IMG/VR virus record: IMGVR_UViG_3300025168_018236
Span: 1 to 64,000 of that record
Reading direction: 5' to 3' (one strand)
Source: a virus
Length of the DNA: 64,000 nucleotides
Positions 50,841-60,041 of this stretch are shown here, in pieces (position 1 is the first letter of the stretch; every line of letters starts with the position of its first letter). Under the pieces are notes generated by a model, which worked only from the letters and a program-made list of their open reading frames with translations, did no database searches and was not told the DNA's origin. The position numbers and the translations under genes were made by a program.

Positions 50841-50868
50841 TATGATTTAATTTAAAAAGGTGAAAAAT

Positions 50869-51273
50869 ATGGGTGAGAAAATAGAAGTTGAAGATCTCAT
50901 CGAGGTGACTTTAAACTCAGATGAAGACTTCTTAAAGGTAAAAGAAACATTAACACGGATTGGTGTTTCTTCTCGAAAAGACAAAAAGTTGTACCAGTCC
51001 TGTCACATTCTCCACAAACGGGGAAAGTATTATATTGTACACTTCAAAGAATTGTTTTCTCTTGATGGTCTTAAATCAGATTTTTCTGAAGAAGACGAGG
51101 GAAGAAGAAATGCAATTGCTGGGTTGCTTGGTCAGTGGGGACTAGTTAATATAGTCGATGTGGATAAAAGTTCCGATCCAATTACCCCTATAAGTAAAAT
51201 TAAGATTATTAAATACTCCGAAAGGGATGATTGGGAATTGTGTCCTAAATATCATATAGGAAAGTCGAGATAA
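50869..51273 (+). CDS. regA: Translational repressor RegA
   Basis: The protein has 134 residues from ATG 50869, which has AAGG 9 bases upstream; T4 RegA has 122. The core EDFLKVKETLTRIGVSSRKDKKLYQSCHILHKRGKYYIVHFKEL is nearly diagnostic. RegA binds near start codons of early mRNAs (including 44, 45 and 62 in T4) and represses translation. In this genome it is followed by glycosyltransferases rather than the DNA polymerase gene. Confidence 0.95.
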   Translation: MGEKIEVEDLIEVTLNSDEDFLKVKETLTRIGVSSRKDKKLYQSCHILHKRGKYYIVHFKELFSLDGLKSDFSEEDEGRRNAIAGLLGQWGLVNIVDVDKSSDPITPISKIKIIKYSERDDWELCPKYHIGKSR

Positions 51274-51280
51274 GTTCGCT

Positions 51281-51943
51281 ATGAAAATTGATCTTTGTAA
51301 TGTTCCAGTGAGGTGGATTAATGTTGATACCGCCACGGAAAACGATAAACTAATGGAAGAATTGTGTGAGCGATTATGCATGGATAATGCTAGTCGCTTT
51401 TCTGCCGTTACCGATATCCCTCCACATGAGGGAGTCCGAGAAGGTGAAGAACACTATAGAAATTGTGCGGAGTCTCATTTTCGAGTTCTCCAAGAAGCAA
51501 TCGATAATAAATCTTTTCCTCTTTTAATTCTTGAAGATGACGTAGATATTGAAGAGTCGGTATTTACTACAACCCTACAAAATATTCCAGACGATGCTGA
51601 TGCCATATACATGGGGACTTCTCATGGAGATGGTAATTATTCTGCTATTGATGTTGGCAATGGATGGATGAAAATTGAAAGAGTATTTGCCACTCATTCG
51701 ATTATGTGGTTAAATGAAAAGATGGCAAAAGAAGTAATTGAAACAGGGAAGCGATGGATCTATGGAAAGAATCATCCCTTTGATGTTGGTATTGCATATG
51801 AACTACAACCAAGGTTCAATGTATACGCACCACATGTTCCTTTCTTCTTCCAAGCAGATGCAAAGAATAATAAAAATAAATGGGAGTCAATGACAAGAAC
51901 TCCTCTAAAACAGTCAAAGAAATTTTCGGTATTCACACTATGA
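51281..51943 (+). CDS. GT25-like glycosyltransferase
   Basis: This 220-residue protein begins the glycan cassette, 7 bases after regA. It has NCAESHFRVL (Cys62, His66), a pattern like GCxxSHxxLW in GT25, and LILEDDV (82-88), the metal-binding EDD. CAZy family GT25 includes LPS galactosyltransferases and the collagen galactosyltransferases of animals. The sugar is not predictable. End overlaps the next gene by 4 bases (ATGA). Confidence 0.8.
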   Translation: MKIDLCNVPVRWINVDTATENDKLMEELCERLCMDNASRFSAVTDIPPHEGVREGEEHYRNCAESHFRVLQEAIDNKSFPLLILEDDVDIEESVFTTTLQNIPDDADAIYMGTSHGDGNYSAIDVGNGWMKIERVFATHSIMWLNEKMAKEVIETGKRWIYGKNHPFDVGIAYELQPRFNVYAPHVPFFFQADAKNNKNKWESMTRTPLKQSKKFSVFTL

Positions 51944-52746
51944 TAACTTTCAGTAAACTTGGAAACTGGGGACGACTAGGTAACCAGATGTTCCAGTACG
52001 CAATGCTCTATAGCGTTGCAAAAACTAACAATTTTAATTTCTGGTATCCTCATGATTTTTATCCAAATGGTATTATGTTACATGAGTGTTTCTCTGGTGT
52101 AGGTAAGGACATTTCTGATAGACCAAATACTTTGGGTGATGTTTACGTTGAACCCGAGGGACACGTTCATTTTGATCCATTAGTTTTTGAACAACCAGAC
52201 AACACAGAATACTTTGGATATTTTCAAAACTCAAAATATTTTTCTGGTTATGAAAATGAAATTAAAAAACAGTTCGTGTTTAAGGACGAGTTTATACAAG
52301 CAGGTAATGCTATTCTTGATAGAGTCCCGAGTGGAAAGAAAAAAATCTCATTACATGTGAGAAGAACAGATTATCTAGTATTGGATAAAATTTATACCAC
52401 GCTAGGCATAGATTATTATAACTCTTGCTTAGAAAATCATGATAAATCAGATTCTTTTGTTTTAGTTTTTAGTGACGATATTGAATGGTGTGTTAAGAAT
52501 TTCAAATTGGATCGACCATACGCTATCGTTGATACAAGCGAACACGGACAATGTGGAGCATATATCGACATGTACATGATGACACAGTGTGACGTTAATA
52601 TTATTGCAAATAGTTCTTTCAGTTGGTGGGCAGCATGGTTGGGTAAAAATGAAAAGGTGTACGCACCCAAAGACTGGTTTAATCCAGAAAATAAATCGGA
52701 CGTAAATTATGATGGATTTTTTCAAAAGTCATGGGAGTTGGTATGA
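51940..52746 (+). CDS. GT11-like glycosyltransferase (fucosyltransferase family)
   Basis: This 268-residue protein uses the ATGA overlap start (MITFSKLGNWGRLGNQMFQYA). LHVRRTDYL (138-146) and NSSFSWWAAWLG (224-235) are the GT11 motifs, shared with the second GT11 at 57810. GT11 enzymes transfer fucose from GDP-fucose in alpha-1,2 linkage. No GDP-fucose synthesis genes are seen here, so the donor would come from the host or from outside the window. Confidence 0.86.
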   Translation: MITFSKLGNWGRLGNQMFQYAMLYSVAKTNNFNFWYPHDFYPNGIMLHECFSGVGKDISDRPNTLGDVYVEPEGHVHFDPLVFEQPDNTEYFGYFQNSKYFSGYENEIKKQFVFKDEFIQAGNAILDRVPSGKKKISLHVRRTDYLVLDKIYTTLGIDYYNSCLENHDKSDSFVLVFSDDIEWCVKNFKLDRPYAIVDTSEHGQCGAYIDMYMMTQCDVNIIANSSFSWWAAWLGKNEKVYAPKDWFNPENKSDVNYDGFFQKSWELV

Positions 52747-53678
52747 GACAGATTAATACTTTCGACATTGAAAATTCACATGCACCAACATGGAAAGATG
52801 CTGGTCTTTACTCCGGCATACGCGGAGAAGAAAACAGAGCAAAGTTTATAAAACCAAATACTAATCTTGAGTATGTACGAAACCAACCTGAGTGGGATGG
52901 TATAACTATATTCACAGACAGAATGTTGCCAATGGTCAAAGAAGTTGATTCTAAAATTAAAGTTGGTTTACTCATGGAATCTCCTATCGTCTGGGGTCAC
53001 ATATATGATGATATAAAAAAATTAGAGGACTCCTTTGATTTAATATTCACCCACGATAAAAACCTCTTGAGTAGAGATCCACTTAAGTATAAATTTATAC
53101 CGGCAGACTGGGTTTCTGTAGAAGAGGAATCTCATGGTTTGCATGAAAAGACTAGATTAGTATCTAAGATATATTCTTTAAAGGGAAAAACAGAATACGG
53201 TGGAATTGGTGATAGACCACTTCGTCACACTGTAGCAGAGAGATTTGCAGATAGATTGGACTTGTTTGGTGAGGGATCACCAAAAGGCACTCTAGATTTA
53301 AAATCAGATTCCCTTGTTGATTACATGTTTTCTATCCCTATGGAAAATGCGATAAAAGATTACTACTACACGGAAAAGATACTGGATTGTTTTATAACGG
53401 GAAACGTGCCAATCTTTTTTGGTGCAAGAAGTGTTTCAACTTTTTTTGATGAACGTGGTATATTATTCTGGAATTCGCTGGACGAACTTGGTACAATATT
53501 GAAGAGAATTGGACCAGAATTATATAAAGAAATGGAACCCTACGTCAAAATTAATTATGAACTAGCAACTAAATATATTGACGCAGACGACACGCTTTGT
53601 GGTTTTATTGACAAGTGTTTAGAGAACCCGAAGTATGATACTATGGAGAACTACAAATATGAGAATAGTAAAATATGA
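52743..53678 (+). CDS. GT10-like glycosyltransferase
   Basis: This 311-residue protein starts at the ATGA overlap. C-terminal motif YYYTEKILDCFITGNVPIFFGA (about 207-228) with the acidic/Lys residues preceding it (MENAIKD) matches the GT10 donor site (usual form 'EN....Y.TEK...af..G.vPvy.G'). GT10 contains alpha-1,3/4-fucosyltransferases. The N-terminal half is less conserved and longer than in bacterial FucT. A second GT10-type gene follows at 55013. Confidence 0.78.
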   Translation: MRQINTFDIENSHAPTWKDAGLYSGIRGEENRAKFIKPNTNLEYVRNQPEWDGITIFTDRMLPMVKEVDSKIKVGLLMESPIVWGHIYDDIKKLEDSFDLIFTHDKNLLSRDPLKYKFIPADWVSVEEESHGLHEKTRLVSKIYSLKGKTEYGGIGDRPLRHTVAERFADRLDLFGEGSPKGTLDLKSDSLVDYMFSIPMENAIKDYYYTEKILDCFITGNVPIFFGARSVSTFFDERGILFWNSLDELGTILKRIGPELYKEMEPYVKINYELATKYIDADDTLCGFIDKCLENPKYDTMENYKYENSKI

Positions 53679-54363
53679 CACTAACAAATATGACTTTAAG
53701 GGTTTAGTTCAGAGCGTCTATGACTGTGAACTAGATGCTCTTGATAACGAGGAAGAAAAAACTAATCTTACGTTAGGAACAGACACTAAGACTTCTTTTC
53801 ATAAGTTGTTTTATGAAAAAATTGATTCTGGGTGGACTGATTTCGTTGATCTGTACAGAGCATTTATCCGAGAGGTTATCCATCCGATGTTTGAAGATGA
53901 CGAAATGATTTTTCAAACACTACCGGGAATTAGATTTTGTCGTCCCGGAGCGAAGGCGGTATATAAATGGCACTCCGATGGTGATCCAGATCACAAACAC
54001 CCTCTAGGTGAAGTTAATGTTATTCTTCCTCTAACAAAGTGTTTTGATACCAATAGTATCTGGATGGAGTCTATTCCGGGTATGGGTGATTTTAAACCAG
54101 TGACTATGGATTATGGTGAGTTCTTTATTGGTTATCTTAATCAATGTAGGCATGGTAATCTTGATAACGAGACGGGAAAGACTAGAGTTAGTTTTGATTT
54201 CAGAGTTGTTCCCGGTTTTGCATATGATCCAGAATGTACCCTTGAAACATGCACAACCAAGTCAAGATTTGTCGTTGGTGGGTACTATGATAAAATTACT
54301 AGAGAAGAAACTCCCTCAATGTATGATGCAGAGGAAAACGCAAAGCGTGGAGCAGCATGTTAG
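53659..54363 (+). CDS. 2OG-Fe(II) oxygenase (StrG/prolyl-hydroxylase-like fold)
   Basis: The protein has 234 residues from the ATG at 53659 (GGAGAA 8 bases upstream). The complete active-site set is visible: His105-Ser-Asp107, His165 (CRHGN) and Arg176 (GKTRVSF) 11 residues later, i.e. the HxD...H facial triad with the 2-oxoglutarate anchor. It lies inside the glycan cassette, where such enzymes could hydroxylate a sugar, lipid or protein. StrG-type and protein-hydroxylase targets are both possible. It overlaps the GT10 gene by 20 bases and the next by 7. Confidence 0.8.
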   Translation: MRIVKYDTNKYDFKGLVQSVYDCELDALDNEEEKTNLTLGTDTKTSFHKLFYEKIDSGWTDFVDLYRAFIREVIHPMFEDDEMIFQTLPGIRFCRPGAKAVYKWHSDGDPDHKHPLGEVNVILPLTKCFDTNSIWMESIPGMGDFKPVTMDYGEFFIGYLNQCRHGNLDNETGKTRVSFDFRVVPGFAYDPECTLETCTTKSRFVVGGYYDKITREETPSMYDAEENAKRGAAC

Positions 54364-55016
54364 ATCCACTTGAATATGATGAACAACTTTTATCCTACAC
54401 GATGGAAAAATATAATTGTTCTGATCCATGGGATGTTGTTGATGTCTTTGAGAAAAAACTAGCAGAATACGGTGGAAGTAAGTTTGCTGTTGCAGTTGAT
54501 AACTGCACTGATGCTATGTTTTTGTGTTTGAAGTATCTGAATGCATCTGGGACTGTAGAAGTTCCGCGAAGAACCTATGTGTCTGTTCCGTGTACAATAA
54601 AGCACGCGGGGTGTAGTGTTAAATTTGTTGATGAAGAATGGTCAGGTGCGTATCCACTCAACCCACACCCAGTTTATGATTCCGCGACTAGAATGAAACG
54701 TGGAATGTATGTTCCCGGTTCGTATTATTGTCTTTCGTTTCACAGAAGGAAACACATCCCTATAGGGAAAGGTGGAATGATTCTTACTGATGATGAGGAC
54801 GCTTATAACTGGTTTAAGGTTTCTCGTTACGAGGGTAGACATATGGATCGACTGTACAAAGATGACTCGTTTGATACTGTTGGATGGAACATGTATCTTC
54901 CCCCTGAACAGGCAGCAAGAGGACTTTACTTGTTTGAAAATATCAAAGATGATAATCCTGACTTAGAGTCATCTGGAATACATAAAGATCTATCAGAGTT
55001 TAGGATTTACGAGTGA
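54357..55016 (+). CDS. Very short DegT/DnrJ/EryC1-like PLP aminotransferase
   Basis: This 219-residue protein is much shorter than the usual ~370. It keeps the cofactor region: VAVDNCTDAMFLCLKYL, Asp108 (PVYDSATRM), and SFHRRKHIPIGKGGMILTDD with Lys132 as the Schiff-base lysine. The family transfers amino groups to keto sugars (4- or 3-amino sugars). The C-terminal small domain is largely missing; the frame runs to a natural stop overlapping the next start, so this is not an obvious frameshift. Activity is uncertain; it could be a reduced enzyme or a remnant. Confidence 0.72.
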   Translation: MLDPLEYDEQLLSYTMEKYNCSDPWDVVDVFEKKLAEYGGSKFAVAVDNCTDAMFLCLKYLNASGTVEVPRRTYVSVPCTIKHAGCSVKFVDEEWSGAYPLNPHPVYDSATRMKRGMYVPGSYYCLSFHRRKHIPIGKGGMILTDDEDAYNWFKVSRYEGRHMDRLYKDDSFDTVGWNMYLPPEQAARGLYLFENIKDDNPDLESSGIHKDLSEFRIYE

Positions 55017-55852
55017 ATAAATTAAAAGTTTGTATTCGTGATGATTATGATCCAGAGTCATTTGAAACCACTCGTCCCAACCCAAATGATCTGTGGGTTT
55101 ACGACAGAGATAACCCTGATTTAATTATTTACATGAATGCAACCATGCCCACTAAAGACAATTCATGTGTCCTGATGACAGAATCTTATGAGGTGCAACG
55201 ATACTATAATGGAATAGATAAAAATCGATCTAGGTTAGAGGAGATTTCAAAAAGTATTCCGGTCTACTCATTTGATAAGTCACTGGGGGTAAACACCATT
55301 TGTCCCGCCACACCCTCTTGGGTATCTGAACCACGGATGTATGAAAAAAGTAAAAAGATTAGTATGATAACCAGTCTCAAAAATATGTGCAGTGGTCATA
55401 GTCTTCGCTTATCAATTTTAACTAAACTGCAAGGAGAGGGGTGGGATGTTGAATTGTTTGGTAGAGAAATTAATCCAATAAACACCAAAGAGGATGGTCT
55501 TGCTCCTTATATGTTTTCTATTGTGGTGGAAAATGAAAAAGTCCCCGGTTGGCACACAGAAAAAATATTAGATTGCTTCTCCACAGGGACCATTCCTCTT
55601 TATTGGGGAGATCCGTGTATTGGAGATAACTACGATACAAATGGAATCATAGATCTGGTTGAGTTTTTTGGTGATGTGAATCCAGCACATTGGGACAAAA
55701 CTCGATTATCAAATTTGACCGAAGATCTTTATAACTCCATGCTTCCGTCTACACAGAGAAATCTAGAAATAGCAAAAGATAAAAGATTAGATTACCACCT
55801 CGGCAAAATTATTAACAAGATATGTCAGGATTATATCAATGGAAAACATTAA
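55013..55852 (+). CDS. GT10-like glycosyltransferase (second copy)
   Basis: This 279-residue protein starts at GTG in a GTGA overlap. It has YMFSIVVENEKVPGWHTEKILDCFSTGTIPLYWGDP (166-201), the classic GT10 nucleotide-sugar region (EN...TEKI.D.f..G.iP.Y.G). It shares this motif with the gene at 52743 but is otherwise different, so the pair are paralogues or separate acquisitions. Its N-terminus is a short Rossmann-like domain. Donor and acceptor are not predictable; fucose or a related deoxy sugar is possible. Confidence 0.85.
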   Translation: MNKLKVCIRDDYDPESFETTRPNPNDLWVYDRDNPDLIIYMNATMPTKDNSCVLMTESYEVQRYYNGIDKNRSRLEEISKSIPVYSFDKSLGVNTICPATPSWVSEPRMYEKSKKISMITSLKNMCSGHSLRLSILTKLQGEGWDVELFGREINPINTKEDGLAPYMFSIVVENEKVPGWHTEKILDCFSTGTIPLYWGDPCIGDNYDTNGIIDLVEFFGDVNPAHWDKTRLSNLTEDLYNSMLPSTQRNLEIAKDKRLDYHLGKIINKICQDYINGKH

Positions 55853-57041
55853 AATACTTTGTAATCAGTTGTACCCAGATCCGCATCTTTCGAGGGTAAT
55901 ACGGGAAAACGGAGGACGAGGAGAACTTTACCATAGCAGCAATGGGAACTCAGTCATGTTGTTTCAAACAGAAAGCACTGGTGATCCTTTATTGGATAGT
56001 GAACAAGATGTTTGTGGACTAAATTCTAGACCATATTTAATCACGGATCATAAGTACATACCATCCAATATAATTGAACAATTAATTTTGTGTAAGAGTG
56101 ATTTCATAGAAAAGAAAAATGTCTCTTATCATATTGAGGAAGGATTTGTCGATAAAGAAATCATAATCATCATACCCCTCAAGGGACGGACTGATAACAT
56201 TAGAACAGTGTTACAGTCTTTTACTAAGGACAGTTCTATTGGAGTTATTGTTGTCGAGGGGGATACAAGTAGCACTAGTATTAAAGATATCTCTATTGAA
56301 GAGGGATGCTCTTACATACACATTGAGGTGGATGAGTTTAATAAATCACAGTGTATGAATGTCGCATATTCTTTGATCTATTCAAAGACAAAGGCAGATT
56401 GGTTTGTTTTTCATGATGCTGATGTTGTTCTTTGTTCTGAATTTAAAGATCAAATAAAGGATAGAATCAAGCGAGATGATTTACCGAAGTTTTTTCAGTG
56501 TTTTGCTAATAAATGTGTTCGATATTTCGAGAAAAATCAAAGCAAACCTCTTAGAGAACTTATATCAAAAGAGGGACCAATCTCAGGGAAAAACTATAAT
56601 TCTTTTGTTGAAAGTGTCCGAGAAATTGGACGTATTAACTCTAAACCATCGCCGGGCGCACCGGGTGGATCGATTTGTATTCACCGAGATATATTTGAAT
56701 CTATCGGTGGGTATGATCCCGAGTGGTGTTTGCGATATGGTCCAGAAGATTCCATGTTCTTGATTAAAGCAAATTATTTTTATGATAAAGTTTGTTATGA
56801 TAAAAAGCATGGAACCTGTGGTGTGCATCGAATTGAAACAGAAAATCTAGATTGCTTAGGTTGCCATCTATGGCACCCGACCGCAACATTCGGTGATGTT
56901 TCTCTTTTTGCAACATCAAACTTGATTCAAGATGTATTGATAAACTTAGATGAACGAGCAATTAGTCTTGTGTTAAAATCTGCAAGTTTACAACTTGATA
57001 GAATGAAGAACATCTACAAAGAGACAGTGGAGGCGACATGA
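55839..57041 (+). CDS. GT2/GT7-like glycosyltransferase with galactosyltransferase-type motifs
   Basis: This 400-residue protein has a GT-A fold pattern after residue 105: IIIIIPLKGRTDN, DFD-equivalent HDADV (192-196), and GGSICIHRDIFESIGGYDPEW followed by RYGPEDSMF, as in the bacterial GT7/chondroitin-synthase type of acceptor-binding region. The N-terminal 100 residues are extra and unassigned. It overlaps neighbours by 14 and 4 bases. Probably transfers a hexose or HexNAc; not more can be said. Confidence 0.75.
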   Translation: MENIKILCNQLYPDPHLSRVIRENGGRGELYHSSNGNSVMLFQTESTGDPLLDSEQDVCGLNSRPYLITDHKYIPSNIIEQLILCKSDFIEKKNVSYHIEEGFVDKEIIIIIPLKGRTDNIRTVLQSFTKDSSIGVIVVEGDTSSTSIKDISIEEGCSYIHIEVDEFNKSQCMNVAYSLIYSKTKADWFVFHDADVVLCSEFKDQIKDRIKRDDLPKFFQCFANKCVRYFEKNQSKPLRELISKEGPISGKNYNSFVESVREIGRINSKPSPGAPGGSICIHRDIFESIGGYDPEWCLRYGPEDSMFLIKANYFYDKVCYDKKHGTCGVHRIETENLDCLGCHLWHPTATFGDVSLFATSNLIQDVLINLDERAISLVLKSASLQLDRMKNIYKETVEAT

Positions 57042-57817
57042 AAAATCATTTTACTATTGTCGGTGTTGGGTATAATTCCGCACCGTGGATTCGCATGTGT
57101 CTTGATAGTGTAGTAAATCAGGAGTACGATAACTATGATATTATTATGGTTGATGCATTTACTAACGATGGGACATATGATGTATTGAAAGAGTATGAAA
57201 GTAATCACGAAAACTTTACTTGTGTAAGAAAAACTGATCGGTGTTTTCAAACTGAAAATGTGAAGGACGGTGTTCATCTGTCAAAACCCGGAAGTATTAT
57301 TGTCACAGTTGACTTTGATGATTGGTTGCCGGACTCTGGTGTTTTGTCTAGACTAAACGAAGTCTACTCTGATGATGTTTGGATGACGTATGGAACCTAT
57401 GCCGAGTATGTTGGTGGTGATAACTATCAAGTCTTCCCTGATGGTTTTTTTCACGAACATACAGAGGAAACCATTGCTACAAATAATTACCGTTCTGCAA
57501 GGTGGTTGACCTCACATCTTAGAACTTTTAGAAAAGAACTCTTTATGCGGATCAAAGAGGAAGATTTCATAGACCCTGTAACAAATTCTTACTATGACAC
57601 CGCAGGTGATTTTACATTCATGATGCCAATGTTGGAAATGGCAGCAGAAAGACAACGGTACATTCCTGATGTAATGTATGTTTATAATAAAACAAATCCA
57701 ATTAGTGATGATAAAAAAGATGTCAATGGATCAGTTGGAAGTATTCACCAAGAAAGAATCGCTGATAGTATTAGAGAAAAAACAAAGTATATTAGATTGG
57801 AATCTTTAAATGGATAG
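57038..57817 (+). CDS. GT2 family glycosyltransferase
   Basis: This 259-residue protein has the GT-A opening FTIVGVGYNSAPWIRMCLDSV, IMVDAFTNDGTYDVL, and DFDDW (92-96) as the metal-binding DxD. The rest has an acceptor-side Trp-rich patch (YRSARWLTSHL). It overlaps the upstream gene by 4 bases and the downstream by 8. Length is typical for a single-domain transferase. Confidence 0.85.
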   Translation: MKNHFTIVGVGYNSAPWIRMCLDSVVNQEYDNYDIIMVDAFTNDGTYDVLKEYESNHENFTCVRKTDRCFQTENVKDGVHLSKPGSIIVTVDFDDWLPDSGVLSRLNEVYSDDVWMTYGTYAEYVGGDNYQVFPDGFFHEHTEETIATNNYRSARWLTSHLRTFRKELFMRIKEEDFIDPVTNSYYDTAGDFTFMMPMLEMAAERQRYIPDVMYVYNKTNPISDDKKDVNGSVGSIHQERIADSIREKTKYIRLESLNG

Positions 57818-58637
57818 TCATGTTATCAGCAGAGTTAAGAAAGGAATTTATCCTGATCATTTTGGTCTTGCTAATCAGTTGTTCCAAATAGCAGCGGTAT
57901 ACGCTTATGCAAAAAGAAATGGAATAACTGCCACTTTCCCAGATCTCACAAATACAGAAAGAAACGGACCATATCTAGACACCATTTTTAGGAATATAGA
58001 AACTGGACACTCTGATATGGTTTCTCAATGTTTGGGTGAGGGGAGAGTTTATTATGAACCTACATTCGTTTATACAGAAATCCCCGAGGGAATGCGTGAC
58101 TTTTTAGTTGACGGATATTTTCAAAGTGAAAAGTATTTTTCTGATTGTTCAGATGATATTCAGAAACTTTTTTCAATAGATGAGCAATCAAAAAATACCA
58201 TCAACGAACTCACAAAGGATATCGAAGACGGATGGGCGACTCTACACATAAGACGAGGTGATTACTTAGATTTCCCTGATGTTTTTGTTGACCTGTGTTC
58301 CACCAACTACTATCGACGAGCGGTGGATATGTTGGAAAGTGATATCGTGTATATCGCTACGAACAAAAAAGACTGGTCTGAAGAATGGGTTGATAAAAAC
58401 TTACCAAAAGACAAAGAGTATCGATGGTCAAATTCTTCGGATATTATTGATTTGTACTTGATGTCTATGGCAAAAGAGTGTATAATTGCCAACAGTTCTT
58501 TCAGTTGGTGGGGATCTTGGTTAGGTGAAAATAAGAAAACCATAGCACCTCGGAATTGGTTTTGTGAAGGACATGATGTGACGGCAGAAGGCATTTATCA
58601 CTCTAACTGCACCATCATAGATACAGATATAAGATAA
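57810..58637 (+). CDS. GT11-like glycosyltransferase (second copy)
   Basis: This 275-residue protein has LHIRRGDYL (145-153) and NSSFSWWGSWLGENKKTIAP (228-247), like the gene at 51940. The N-terminal GLANQLFQIAAVYAYAKRN is the GT11 nucleotide-binding start. Alpha-1,2-fucosyltransferase family. The pair 51940/57810 diverges outside the motifs, so different acceptors are likely. It sits just before the GT2-TPR gene that leads into the fibre genes. Confidence 0.87.
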   Translation: MDSHVISRVKKGIYPDHFGLANQLFQIAAVYAYAKRNGITATFPDLTNTERNGPYLDTIFRNIETGHSDMVSQCLGEGRVYYEPTFVYTEIPEGMRDFLVDGYFQSEKYFSDCSDDIQKLFSIDEQSKNTINELTKDIEDGWATLHIRRGDYLDFPDVFVDLCSTNYYRRAVDMLESDIVYIATNKKDWSEEWVDKNLPKDKEYRWSNSSDIIDLYLMSMAKECIIANSSFSWWGSWLGENKKTIAPRNWFCEGHDVTAEGIYHSNCTIIDTDIR

Positions 58638-58646
58638 GGATTTATT

Positions 58647-60041
58647 ATGAGCAAAAGACCAAATGACATTACCGTTACACTTTGTATGATCGTAAAGGAT
58701 GAAGAACATATCATCCATGAGTGCTTAAATTCCATGGCACCATACATCGACCGATATGATATCACCGATACAGGTTCAACAGATAGAACCAAAGAAATTA
58801 TTAAAGAGTGGGGTGAAAAGAACAACATCCCCGGAACTGTGTATGATGCTCCTTGGCGTGGATTTGGTAAGTCTCGTACAGAATCCTTGAGAAACGCGGA
58901 CAAGGGTGGTGCAGACTACTCTTGGGTCATTGATGCTGATGATATGATCGTAGGTACTTTTCAATATCCACCACAGTTTGGTGAACATTGTGGTTATACT
59001 CTGAAGATCAATAGGGGTGACTTTGAGTGGTGGAGAAATCAAATCTTCAAGAACAACATGGGTTGGGAGTATGTTGGTGTTATTCATGAATACGCTAATT
59101 GTCCTAAACTAGAAGAAGAAGCGGCAGCAGGTCGTGGTAGTGCTAGACTTGCCGGTGACTACTGTATTGATGCCCGAACAATGGGCAACAGAACTAAAGA
59201 GTTTGATGTTGAACTAGGAGAAGGGGAAACAGAAGAACCCGGAAAAGAATCATGGAGAAAGAAGTATCTCGCGGATGCAGAAACTCTTCTTGATTGTATA
59301 ACCAATCCAGAAAACGAAAACTACGAACCAGAAAATTACCGTTATTATTTCTACCTTGCTCAGTCGTACTTCGACGGCGGCGACTTTAATAAGGCAAAGG
59401 AGTGGTACGAGAAGAGAGCAGAAAAAGGTGGATGGGAAGAAGAACAGTGGTATTCTGTTATGCGTGTCGCCATGTGTATGACTAATCTTGGTGAAAAGTG
59501 GCAAGACTCACAAGATGTTTTCTTGCAGGCATACAACTTAAGACACACTCGCGTTGAACCGCTATTCAATCTTGCCAGAATCCATAGACTAAATGGAAAT
59601 CCTAAACTGGGATACCTGTTTGCTAAGATGGGATGCCAGATAGCATTCCCTCCCAATGACGTTCTTTTTGTTGCAAAAGACATCTATGCATGGCAAATTT
59701 ACGATGAACTCGCATCTACTGCTTGGTACACTGGAGATATGCAGGCAGGTCTCATGGCATCTAATAAACTTCTCAGTGAAAAGTTGTATCCACAAGACCA
59801 ACATGAACGAATCCTAAACAACTGGAAGCAATATGTTGCATGGCATGAAGAGCAAGAAAAGCAACAAAAATCAGCAGAGGCAGAGCAAACCAAGCAAAGA
59901 ATCTTACACGAAGAAGCACAGCGAAAAGAATCAGACCAAAGAAAAATCGAAACTAAAAATCGGGAACAACAAAAGAAGATAAATAAGAGGAGACAGAAGC
60001 AAAAAAATGCGAGCAAGTCTCGTAAAGCATCGAGGAGATGA
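58647..60041 (+). CDS. GT2 glycosyltransferase fused to TPR-like helices and a charged tail
   Basis: This 464-residue protein has a GT2 domain at residues 1-200 (TLCMIVKDEEHIIHECLNSM, DTGSTDRTKEI, SRTESLRNA, IDADD 95-99). It has helical TPR-like repeats at about 245-390 (YFYLAQSYFDGGDFNKAKEWYEKRAEKGG, EPLFNLARIHRLNGN). The Lys/Gln/Glu-rich C-terminal 70 residues look like a coiled coil. TPR domains in glycosyltransferases often hold protein acceptors. The next gene starts 3 bases later and is a virion fibre-type gene, making a protein-glycosylation role attractive but unproven. Confidence 0.82.
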   Translation: MSKRPNDITVTLCMIVKDEEHIIHECLNSMAPYIDRYDITDTGSTDRTKEIIKEWGEKNNIPGTVYDAPWRGFGKSRTESLRNADKGGADYSWVIDADDMIVGTFQYPPQFGEHCGYTLKINRGDFEWWRNQIFKNNMGWEYVGVIHEYANCPKLEEEAAAGRGSARLAGDYCIDARTMGNRTKEFDVELGEGETEEPGKESWRKKYLADAETLLDCITNPENENYEPENYRYYFYLAQSYFDGGDFNKAKEWYEKRAEKGGWEEEQWYSVMRVAMCMTNLGEKWQDSQDVFLQAYNLRHTRVEPLFNLARIHRLNGNPKLGYLFAKMGCQIAFPPNDVLFVAKDIYAWQIYDELASTAWYTGDMQAGLMASNKLLSEKLYPQDQHERILNNWKQYVAWHEEQEKQQKSAEAEQTKQRILHEEAQRKESDQRKIETKNREQQKKINKRRQKQKNASKSRKASRR

